A stretch of 6,146 bases of DNA from Pseudomonadales bacterium (GTDB lineage Bacteria > Pseudomonadota > Gammaproteobacteria > Pseudomonadales > Azotimanducaceae), in NCBI GenBank assembly GCA_028822125.1, contig JAPKEK010000152.1:1-6146 (forward strand). Direction: 5' to 3'. A program made the position numbers and the translations under genes. The notes under the pieces were generated by a model. The model searched no databases, had not been told where the DNA came from, and saw only the letters and a list, made by a program, of their open reading frames with translations. This document shows, piece by piece, positions 1-5,780 of the stretch (positions within the stretch are counted from its first letter, which is position 1; every line of letters begins with the position of its first letter).

Positions 1-575
1 CCTAAAACACGATCCTGAAGTATCTTTTCTCCTCTAAATTGGTCACGACGATGAACCAGGTACACATCAGAGGCAATGTTGGAGAGATACAGGGCCTCTT
101 CAAGTGCGGTGTTACCACCTCCGATCACAGCGACTTTTTGCTTCTTGTAAAAGAAGCCGTCACAGGTCGCGCAGGCACTGACGCCCTTACCTTTATAAGC
201 TTCTTCTGAGGCTAGTCCCAGATAGCGCGCCGAGGCGCCGGTTGTGATGATTGCAGCATCACAACTGTAAGTGGCCTGGTCTCCAAAAAACTGGAATGGT
301 GTCTGGGATAAGTCGCAATGATTGATATGGTCGTAAATGATTTCAGTTTCAAACCTTTCTGCGTGCTGCTGCATGCGTGTCATCAATTCCGGGCCCTGCA
401 GACCAGAGATATCACCGGGCCAGTTATCCACATCTGTCGTGGTAGTGAGTTGCCCGCCGGTTTCTATACCCGTTATCACAATGGGCTTTAGATTGGCTCT
501 TGCTGCATATATGGCAGCGGTTAAACCTGCTGGGCCCGAGCCGATAATGAGTAGTTTGTTATGACGGACTTCCAT
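1..575 (-). CDS. trxB: Thioredoxin reductase, N-terminal 191 residues (3' end outside window)
   Basis: This is a cytoplasmic FAD flavoprotein that uses NADPH to reduce thioredoxin. The visible part begins MEVRHNKLLIIGSGPAGLTA. It shows the FAD dinucleotide motif GSGPAG at residues 12-17, GGQLTTTTDVDNWPG at about 40-54 and TTGASARYLG at 111-120. The redox-active CATC site has cysteines at 135 and 138. The NADPH-binding motif GGGNTA is at 152-157, and HRRDQFR at 175-181 supplies the arginines that recognise the 2'-phosphate. All key residues are present. The family is about 320 aa, so roughly 130 C-terminal residues, including the end of the second FAD half, lie beyond position 1. The ATG at 575-573 is preceded by an AGAGG ribosome site (585-581) 5 nt away, and the N-terminus matches E. 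coli TrxB in length. It is divergent from ftsK, and a possible small co-oriented gene lies 48 nt upstream. Confidence 0.97.
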   Translation of the reverse strand, partial: MEVRHNKLLIIGSGPAGLTAAIYAARANLKPIVITGIETGGQLTTTTDVDNWPGDISGLQGPELMTRMQQHAERFETEIIYDHINHCDLSQTPFQFFGDQATYSCDAAIITTGASARYLGLASEEAYKGKGVSACATCDGFFYKKQKVAVIGGGNTALEEALYLSNIASDVYLVHRRDQFRGEKILQDRVL

Positions 576-623
576 GCTTACCTCTTCAACTTGTGGTGCT
601 GTGCCTATCTTACTGTGGCCTGC

Positions 624-860
624 TCAGGCTATCTCGGCAGGATTGAGGCGGTGGGTTACTGCATCGTGATGCAATTCCAGTTTTATTGTACGAGCCTCGT
701 TAAGGCGGGGGTATCGAACTGCAACCCTGGCCTGGTTCAAGTGTAACGGCAGTTCAGGATTTCCTTGAAACAGGATTTTTCGGGTGATTCGCGGATAGAC
801 CTGTAAATTTGCATTATCCCGGATCGGCGCTATTGTCCAGGTATCGGTTGGTCCTGCCAT
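624..860 (-). CDS. Hypothetical 78-aa protein upstream of trxB
   Basis: I do not recognise this ORF. It starts MAGPTDTWTIAPIRDNANLQ and ends HRLNPAEIA. It is cysteine-free, has a net charge of about +3 with four histidines, and shows no signal peptide or membrane segment, so a small soluble cytoplasmic protein is most likely. In favour of a real gene: it fills most of the trxB-ftsK gap, runs in the trxB direction, stops 48 nt before trxB, uses codons like its neighbours and has a varied amino-acid mix. Against: the ribosome site is weak (GAGAG at 869-865, 4 nt before the ATG), no good promoter is visible, and 78 codons can arise by chance. An in-frame TGA at 875-873 bars an upstream ATG start. 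It could also be a decayed remnant. The overlapping plus-strand frame at 561-746 gives a cysteine-rich, unlikely protein. Confidence 0.4.
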   Translation of the reverse strand: MAGPTDTWTIAPIRDNANLQVYPRITRKILFQGNPELPLHLNQARVAVRYPRLNEARTIKLELHHDAVTHRLNPAEIA

Positions 861-910
861 CGTACTCTCAATTCACTAAAGTGGGCTATGGTACTTCATT
901 CGAAAGAGAG

Positions 911-924
911 GTTGTAGTTACAAC
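911..924. repeat. 14-bp palindrome, candidate operator
   Basis: The sequence is GTTGTA-GT-TACAAC, a perfect 6-bp inverted repeat with a 2-bp centre. It lies about 20 bp upstream of the -35 element proposed for ftsK and 50 bp upstream of the 78-aa ORF. Outside it, ACTTCATT (893-900) and AATGAAGT (932-939) form a second perfect 8-bp inverted repeat whose centre lies within about 1.5 bp of the first. Such dyads are typical binding sites for dimeric regulators. It does not match the LexA box pattern CTGT-N8-ACAG. I cannot assign a regulator. Confidence 0.4.
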
Positions 925-944
925 TGAAAATAATGAAGTTTTGA

Positions 945-973
945 TTACAATCCTTGGGTACTCGAGATATGAT
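945..973 (+). promoter_or_regulatory. Putative sigma70 promoter for ftsK
   Basis: A -35-like TTACAA (945-950, 3 of 6 consensus positions) and a -10 TATGAT (968-973, 5 of 6) are separated by exactly 17 bp. Transcription would start near 980 and leave a leader of roughly 70 nt before the ftsK GTG. The strong -10 and ideal spacing support it; the -35 is weak, which could mean that an activator helps. The likely transcript covers ftsK, lolA, rarA and crcB. Confidence 0.5.
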
Positions 974-1052
974 CTAACACCATGAAATTTATAGATATTC
1001 CAATCCAGAAATCAGGACGTTAAGGACTAGAATCTGGGGGTGGGGAGATGGC

Positions 1053-3395
1053 GTGGCGCAATCAAAAGGAAAGAGGAGTTTGGCATCAACAGATCAGGGC
1101 ACGATCTGGGATCTGCTGCTTGCTCGATTAAGAGAAGGGATGATTTTAGTTGAGATAGCAATCTGCATCTATCTGACCTGTGCGTTGTTCAGTTTTGATC
1201 CGTCCGATCCGGGCTGGACCTTCACTGGGATCAGTCATCAGGTAAGCAATATCATGGGGCCATGGGGTGCCTGGTGTGCAGATGCGGTGTTTGCTATTTT
1301 TGGTTTGATGGCGTTTGTATTTCCTTTGCTTTTAGCGGTTCATATTTTGCGGCGGGTCTTGTTCAAACGTATTAATCCAGTTTTTGATCCCGCGTTGTTG
1401 ATTGTTCAGGGAATGGGGCTGGTACTGGGCGTTATCAGCGGTGCTGCTTTATGCAGCTTGCATTTTTATGGTGCTGGTCTTGAATTCCGCGAGGGTAGTG
1501 GCGGTTTAGTGGGGGTTGCCACGAGAGAATTTCTTGTCCCGTTGCTGAGTTACGTAGGCGCGACTTTAACCCTGGTATTGTTTTTCCTTATTGGTCTGAC
1601 CTTGCTGGTAGATATTTCCTGGGTGGCCGTTCTAGATACCACTGGACGATTTACCCTGCAATTTTATGACATTATACGAGATCGCTGGCACCGCTTCAGA
1701 AATCATCGCCTGGCGACTTCAAAGGCCCGGCAGACGATCAAAGCTCGGCGAATGGCTCTCGAAAAACATGTTGAACTGGAGCAGGCCAGGATACCCCTGG
1801 TTATTCAGTCACCTGAAGAAAGAGAACCAGAAATCAGTGAGCGGGCTGCACGCGAAAAGCAAGGCAACCTTTTTACAATGGAAACAGTAGAAGGCCTGCC
1901 TGCATTGAGTCTCCTGGATACTAATGATGCCAGTATGCAGCGGGGTTATTCTTCTCAGGATCTAGAGGCGATGTCCAGGCTGCTTGAATTGAAGCTCCTG
2001 GATTATGGCGTTGAAGCGGCGGTGGTGGCGGTATTTCCTGGACCGGTGATTACCCGCTTTGAAATACAGCCAGCACCCGGGGTAAAAGTGAGTAGGATCT
2101 CCGGGCTTGCCAAAGACCTAGCACGGTCCCTGGCCGTAATCAGTGTTCGCGTGGTGGAGGTGGTGCCCGGTAAACCTGTTGTCGGACTAGAAATACCAAA
2201 CGAAGATAGACAATTAGTCCGACTAAGCCAGGTACTCTCCTCGAAAGCTTATGACCTGTCCCTGTCTCCTTTGTCGCTTGCGCTGGGCCACGATATTGCA
2301 GGTGAGCCCGTCGTCGTTGATCTGGCAAGAATGCCTCACCTACTGGTGGCAGGTACAACCGGATCAGGGAAGTCAGTTGGCTTAAACGCCATGATTCTTT
2401 CGATTTTGTTCAAGGCCTCGCCAGAAGATGTCCGGTTGATTATGGTCGATCCTAAAATGCTTGAACTGGCCGTTTACGAAGGTATTCCCCACTTGTTAAC
2501 ACCGGTGGTTACCGACATGAAGGATGCGGCTAATGCGCTTCGCTGGTGTGTTGCAGAAATGGAACGGCGCTATCGCCTGATGGCATCGCTTGGCGTACGT
2601 AACATCGGTGGGTTCAATCGTAAGGTGAAAGACGCGGCCAAAGCAGGCGAACCGCTAACAGATCCTTTCTGGGTGCCTGATCCTCTTTTCGAAGCGGAAA
2701 TGCAATCCCCCGATGAATTGGAAACACTGCCTTTTATTGTTGTTGTCATCGATGAATTTGCAGACTTGATGATGATAGTCGGTAAAAAAGTAGAGGAACT
2801 CATTGCCCGCATAGCTCAGAAAGCCAGGGCAGCGGGCATACATTTGATTCTGGCGACGCAGCGACCTTCGGTAGACGTAATTACCGGTCTTATTAAGGCT
2901 AATGTGCCCACTCGTATCGGCTTTCAGGTTTCCAGCAAGGTTGATTCCAGAACGATTCTGGATCAGGGCGGGGCTGAACAATTGCTGGGCCATGGCGATA
3001 TGCTGTACATGCCCGGTGGAACACCGATTCCTGTACGAGTTCACGGCGCATTTGTAGACGATGATGAAGTACATCGCGTGGTGGAAAGCTGGAAAACGCT
3101 AGCTGAACCCAATTATCTTGACGTTATTTTAGAGGGTCTAACGGATTCTGAACTGTTACCGGGCAAAGCCGGCAGCAGAGATGACAGGCAGGGAGAAGCA
3201 GACCCATTATATGATGAGGCGGTCGCTTTTGTGACCTCATCGGGCCGAGTTTCCATTTCGTCGGTGCAACGAAAGTTACGTATAGGTTATAACCGGGCTG
3301 CCAGGATGGTAGAAGAAATGGAGCAGGCTGGGGTTGTCAGTCAAATGAATACCAATGGTTCGCGAGAGGTGTTAGCCCATGCGCCGCCAGATTAG
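1053..3395 (+). CDS. ftsK: DNA translocase FtsK (short-linker type, 780 aa)
   Basis: This is a septum-anchored hexameric ATPase that pumps DNA toward the terminus and activates XerCD recombination at dif. The N-terminal domain has four predicted membrane helices at about 28-48, 76-97, 113-134 and 161-187. A charged cytoplasmic linker runs from about 190 to 285. The alpha/beta motor follows, with Walker A GTTGSGKS at 434-441 and Walker B VVVIDE at 563-568. The C-terminal gamma winged helix (about 716-775) contains RKLRIGYNRAARMVEEME, the KOPS- and XerD-contacting module. Length is close to that of Pseudomonas FtsK and far below the 1329 aa of E. coli, which has a much longer linker. The start is a GTG, with GGGGAG (1042-1047) 5 nt upstream; the ATG at 1048 is in another frame, and no in-frame ATG exists back to a TAA at 975. 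The 3' end overlaps lolA by 17 nt. Confidence 0.97.
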   Translation: MAQSKGKRSLASTDQGTIWDLLLARLREGMILVEIAICIYLTCALFSFDPSDPGWTFTGISHQVSNIMGPWGAWCADAVFAIFGLMAFVFPLLLAVHILRRVLFKRINPVFDPALLIVQGMGLVLGVISGAALCSLHFYGAGLEFREGSGGLVGVATREFLVPLLSYVGATLTLVLFFLIGLTLLVDISWVAVLDTTGRFTLQFYDIIRDRWHRFRNHRLATSKARQTIKARRMALEKHVELEQARIPLVIQSPEEREPEISERAAREKQGNLFTMETVEGLPALSLLDTNDASMQRGYSSQDLEAMSRLLELKLLDYGVEAAVVAVFPGPVITRFEIQPAPGVKVSRISGLAKDLARSLAVISVRVVEVVPGKPVVGLEIPNEDRQLVRLSQVLSSKAYDLSLSPLSLALGHDIAGEPVVVDLARMPHLLVAGTTGSGKSVGLNAMILSILFKASPEDVRLIMVDPKMLELAVYEGIPHLLTPVVTDMKDAANALRWCVAEMERRYRLMASLGVRNIGGFNRKVKDAAKAGEPLTDPFWVPDPLFEAEMQSPDELETLPFIVVVIDEFADLMMIVGKKVEELIARIAQKARAAGIHLILATQRPSVDVITGLIKANVPTRIGFQVSSKVDSRTILDQGGAEQLLGHGDMLYMPGGTPIPVRVHGAFVDDDEVHRVVESWKTLAEPNYLDVILEGLTDSELLPGKAGSRDDRQGEADPLYDEAVAFVTSSGRVSISSVQRKLRIGYNRAARMVEEMEQAGVVSQMNTNGSREVLAHAPPD

Positions 3396-4017
3396 CCTGA
3401 TTGCAGGGCTAGTTATACTGGGATTTTGTCCGCTCAATGGCGCTACCAAAGAAGTGCTCGATAGTGATCCTGCGGGCTTATTAAAGCAGCATCTTGGATT
3501 GATTCACGATCTCGAGGCCTTGTACAGTCAACGTGCTGCAGATGATGCCGTGATGAGTCAGACGGGTAAGATCTGGTTAAAGCAACCGGGCCGGTTTCGC
3601 CTGGAGCCAGCGGATGATCTGAACCCACTTCTGGTTTCTGATGGCGAGAGTCTCTGGGAATTTGATGCCCTGCTGGAACAGGTCATTATTCATTCCGCGA
3701 GTTCGGATCCGACTGTATCACCCGTGTTGCTGCTGGCCAGATCCGATATCGACCTTGAAACCGCTTACAACATTGATCTGTACCGTGACGAACTGGAAGA
3801 GGTATTTGTACTGTCGCCTGTTCGTGAGGATGTATTTTTTCGCAGCCTGAGTTTGCATTTTAAGGATGGCCTTCCTGTCGGGATTCGTGTTCTGGCATTA
3901 TCCGGGCAATATCTTGAAATGGAGATCAGGATCCTGGAATATAACGGGGAAGTGCCACTCTCTCTGTTCCATTTTGAAGTTCCTGCTGATGTAGATGTCA
4001 TTGATTATCGACGATGA
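3379..4017 (+). CDS. lolA: Outer-membrane lipoprotein carrier protein LolA
   Basis: This periplasmic chaperone accepts mature lipoproteins from the LolCDE transporter and passes them to LolB at the outer membrane. The 212-aa product starts with a signal peptide (RR at 2-3, hydrophobic 5-19), with likely cleavage after NGA at residue 22. Cys17 follows LGF, not a proper lipobox, so it is not itself a lipoprotein. Diagnostic LolA features are TGKIWLKQPGRFRLEP (62-77), LLVSDGESLWEFDALLEQ (84-101), and the C-terminal LFHFEVPADVDVIDYRR. E. coli LolA is 203 aa, so the gene is full length. An AGAGG site at 3365-3369, inside the end of ftsK, lies 9 nt before the ATG. Its start overlaps ftsK by 17 nt and its stop overlaps rarA by 4 nt, so the three genes are probably translationally coupled. 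The ftsK-lolA-rarA order is widely conserved. Confidence 0.95.
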   Translation: MRRQISLIAGLVILGFCPLNGATKEVLDSDPAGLLKQHLGLIHDLEALYSQRAADDAVMSQTGKIWLKQPGRFRLEPADDLNPLLVSDGESLWEFDALLEQVIIHSASSDPTVSPVLLLARSDIDLETAYNIDLYRDELEEVFVLSPVREDVFFRSLSLHFKDGLPVGIRVLALSGQYLEMEIRILEYNGEVPLSLFHFEVPADVDVIDYRR

Positions 4018-5333
4018 ATTTATTTGAATCCCAAGTGCAGTTTCAACCTCTGGCCGCTCGCCTCAGACCACAAAGACTTGAAGATTTTGTTGGCCAGAGC
4101 CATCTGCTGGCGAGTGGCAGACCGCTCAGGCTGGCCATTGAACAGGGTCAACTGCATTCGATGATATTCTGGGGCCCGCCGGGAACGGGGAAAACCAGCC
4201 TGGCCCGTCTTCTGGCGCAGTATGCAGATGCGGAGTTTGTGTCTATATCGGCTGTTTTAAGTGGTATCAAGGAAATTAGAAATGTGGTCGCAATGGCAAA
4301 ACAGGTGGCAACCCAGGGACGTAAGACAATACTGTTTGTTGATGAAGTTCACCGTTTCAACAAGGGGCAACAGGATGCTTTCCTGCCGCATGTGGAGGAT
4401 GGCACTGTTATTTTAATTGGCGCAACCACGGAAAATCCGTCGTTTGAGTTGAATAATGCTCTGTTATCCCGGGCGCGCGTGTATCGATTGCAGTCCATTG
4501 ATGAAAAAGAGATGCTGACGCTGCTTGAGCGTGCTTTACCTCGAATCGGTGATTCTGGTATCAAGGCAGAAACAGAAGTACTTCAAGCAATTGCCAGCAG
4601 TGCTCAGGGTGATGCCCGGCTTGCCTTGAACCTGCTTGAAATTGCCGCTGATTCGACGCAGGACGGTACCATTCAGCTCGACCAGCTTGGGCAAATTCTC
4701 GGCGAGAGTACGCGGCGTTTTGATAAGGGCGGGGATGTGTTCTATGAGCAAATCTCGGCCCTGCACAAAGCTGTGCGTGGTTCATCGCCTGACGCTGCAC
4801 TTTATTGGTTTGCACGCATGTTAGATGGTGGCTGTGATGCGCTCTATATCGCCCGCCGAGTCGTTCGTATGGCCAGCGAAGATGTGGGCAATGCTGACCC
4901 GCGGGGCTTACAGGTTGCCTTGAATAGCTGGGATGTGCAGAGAAGACTGGGTAGCCCGGAAGGTGAGCTGGCAATTGCCCAGGCGATAGTCTATCTTGCC
5001 GTCGCGGCCAAGAGTAATGCGGTTTACCTGGCACTGGATCAGGCAAAGGCTGATGTCAGTAAGTTCGGATCGCTAGAAGTACCGATGCATCTTCGTAATG
5101 CACCGACCGAGATGATGGAAAAGATGGGCTATGGTAAACAATATCAGTATGCCCATGATCACCAGGATGCATTCGTTCCAGGAGAAAATTATTTTCCCGA
5201 GGATTTGAGCGAGCGTCAGTATTACATCCCTGTTGACCGAGGTCTGGAGCTTAAGATTGGCGAAAAACTAAACTATCTTCGTGGTCAGAATAAAGCGAGT
5301 AAGATGAAAAGATATCCGTCAGGAGAAAGTTAA
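4014..5333 (+). CDS. rarA: Replication-associated recombination protein A, AAA+ ATPase (RarA/MgsA)
   Basis: This is a cytoplasmic AAA+ ATPase of the RarA/Mgs1/WRNIP1 family, related to clamp-loader subunits. It acts with SSB at stalled replication forks. The 439-aa product (E. coli about 447) has Walker A GPPGTGKT at 54-61, Walker B LFVDEVH at 107-113, the sensor-1 region GATTENPSF at 136-144, a probable arginine finger in LLSRAR (about R153) and a sensor-2 segment GDARLALN at 199-206. The C-terminal part carries the family signatures ASEDVGNADPRGL (287-299) and KADVSKFGSLEVPMHLRNAP (345-364) and forms the tetramerisation domain. The ATG overlaps the lolA stop as ATGA. No purine-rich ribosome site precedes it, so translation probably depends on ribosomes terminating on lolA. 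Its 3' end contains the crcB ribosome site. Confidence 0.96.
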   Translation: MNLFESQVQFQPLAARLRPQRLEDFVGQSHLLASGRPLRLAIEQGQLHSMIFWGPPGTGKTSLARLLAQYADAEFVSISAVLSGIKEIRNVVAMAKQVATQGRKTILFVDEVHRFNKGQQDAFLPHVEDGTVILIGATTENPSFELNNALLSRARVYRLQSIDEKEMLTLLERALPRIGDSGIKAETEVLQAIASSAQGDARLALNLLEIAADSTQDGTIQLDQLGQILGESTRRFDKGGDVFYEQISALHKAVRGSSPDAALYWFARMLDGGCDALYIARRVVRMASEDVGNADPRGLQVALNSWDVQRRLGSPEGELAIAQAIVYLAVAAKSNAVYLALDQAKADVSKFGSLEVPMHLRNAPTEMMEKMGYGKQYQYAHDHQDAFVPGENYFPEDLSERQYYIPVDRGLELKIGEKLNYLRGQNKASKMKRYPSGES

Positions 5334-5335
5334 CG

Positions 5336-5715
5336 ATGGAATGGCTAGCGGTATCTCTCGGTGGGGCTATGGGTGCTGTTTTAAGGCATGCATTGGCCAG
5401 CGCCATCACGGCTCAGTCGAGATCCGAATTCCCGCTTGGGATTTTCACCGTGAATGTCTTAGGTTGTTTTCTCATGGCGATTTGTTATGTGTTGCTGGTC
5501 GAACGGCAACTGCTGGGTGACCCTTGCGGGACTTTGCATAGGCCGGACTGCTCGGTGCCTTCACAACCTTTTCGACCTTCTCACTCCAGGCCTATATGCT
5601 GATTGTCAACGGTCGCTGGGCTTTAGCGCTGGGATACATCCTGGCCAGTGTTCTGGTTTGCCTGCTGGCTGTTGCCGTGGGCGTATTTCTGACCAGGACA
5701 CTCATTAATCACTGA
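5336..5715 (+). pseudogene. crcB: Fluoride channel CrcB/Fluc, disrupted by frameshift and probably a nonsense codon
   Basis: Intact CrcB (about 125 aa, four membrane helices, dual-topology dimer) exports fluoride from the cytoplasm. Here the first frame gives MEWLAVSLGGAMGAVLRHAL, then FPLGIFTVNVLGCF, the expected first half with its conserved Asn, up to about base 5521. It then runs into unrelated sequence and stops after 88 residues. The second half lies in the frame two bases ahead: AGLLGAFTTFSTFSLQAY and two more hydrophobic helices ending TRTLINH, stop at 5713-5715. Joining the frames at 5521 gives a family-like DPLRDFA but then hits TAG (5539-5541). Repair therefore needs one added base plus a sense codon there, giving about 126 aa. 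A single lesion close to or after the TAG is possible but produces the less typical DPCGTLHR. The original start is good: AGGAGA at 5321-5326, 9 nt before the ATG, and 2 nt after rarA. Sequencing error cannot be excluded. Confidence 0.85.
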
Positions 5716-5730
5716 CTTAATCACTGACTT
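5705..5730. repeat. 12-bp tandem duplication at the crcB stop codon
   Basis: The unit TTAATCACTGAC occurs twice back to back (5705-5716, 5717-5728) and is followed by TT, about 2.2 perfect copies. Because 12 is a multiple of three, each copy carries a TGA in the same frame of the crcB 3' half (5713-5715 and 5725-5727). The second copy also provides the CTGACT of the weak promoter proposed for serS. Confidence 0.9.
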
Positions 5731-5752
5731 GCTGAGATGATTTAGGTAAACT
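5724..5752 (+). promoter_or_regulatory. Weak candidate sigma70 promoter for serS
   Basis: CTGACT (5724-5729, 4 of 6 against TTGACA) and TAAACT (5747-5752, 4 of 6 against TATAAT) are 17 bp apart, 28 bp before the serS ATG. Transcription would begin near 5759. Both elements are only moderate, and such pairs occur by chance. The case rests on their placement in the only real gap (65 nt) of the plus-strand gene series. Confidence 0.3.
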
Positions 5753-5780
5753 ATCTGCGCCAAATACTAGGGTAATTCAG

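Larger units (their letters stand above)
861..1052. promoter_or_regulatory. Divergent intergenic control region between the trxB side and ftsK
   Basis: This 192-nt stretch carries no gene longer than a 13-codon ORF. It holds the putative ftsK promoter (945-973), a perfect 6-2-6 palindrome (911-924) and an outer 8-bp inverted repeat (893-900 with 932-939). It is visibly more A+T-rich than the flanking coding DNA in the 890-1010 part. For the trxB direction I could not find a -35/-10 pair worth naming. If the 78-aa ORF is not real, the non-coding interval is 477 nt (576-1052), and it then also contains a second 6-2-6 palindrome at 660-673. Confidence 0.6.

Noticed and set aside
618..629. GCCTG-CT-CAGGC inverted repeat as a terminator before trxB
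   Set aside because: The loop would be only a few bases, the stem is short and no T-run follows in either direction; it overlaps the end of the 78-aa ORF.
640..745. tRNA-like GTTCGA and GGTTCAAG strings
   Set aside because: No 5-bp T-stem, anticodon arm or acceptor stem can be paired around them on either strand.
561..746. 61-aa plus-strand ORF opposite the start of trxB and the hypothetical ORF
   Set aside because: Cysteine-rich, has no ribosome site, overlaps the trxB start on the other strand, and is less plausible than the minus-strand frame in the same DNA.
911..924. LexA (SOS) box upstream of ftsK, as known for E. coli
   Set aside because: The palindrome lacks the CTGT and ACAG half-sites at the required N8 spacing, and I see none elsewhere in 861-1052.
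1048..1050. ATG just upstream of the ftsK GTG as an alternative start
   Set aside because: It is out of frame with FtsK and abuts the ribosome site with no spacer; it opens only a frame of about 27 codons.
2655..3074. 139-aa minus-strand ORF within ftsK
   Set aside because: It is a shadow of the FtsK motor domain around and after Walker B, with no independent support.
3186..3193. Near-match to the KOPS octamer GGGNAGGG inside ftsK
   Set aside because: One mismatch (AGGCAGGG); such 7-of-8 matches are common and not informative in a 6-kb window.
4561..5046. 161-aa minus-strand ORF within rarA
   Set aside because: It lies wholly inside a strongly conserved RarA coding frame, is rich in Pro, His and Arg as expected of a shadow frame, and has no family resemblance.
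5487..5708. 73-aa plus-strand ORF overlapping crcB in the third frame
   Set aside because: It carries none of the CrcB motifs; it is open only because the crcB region has few stops in that frame.
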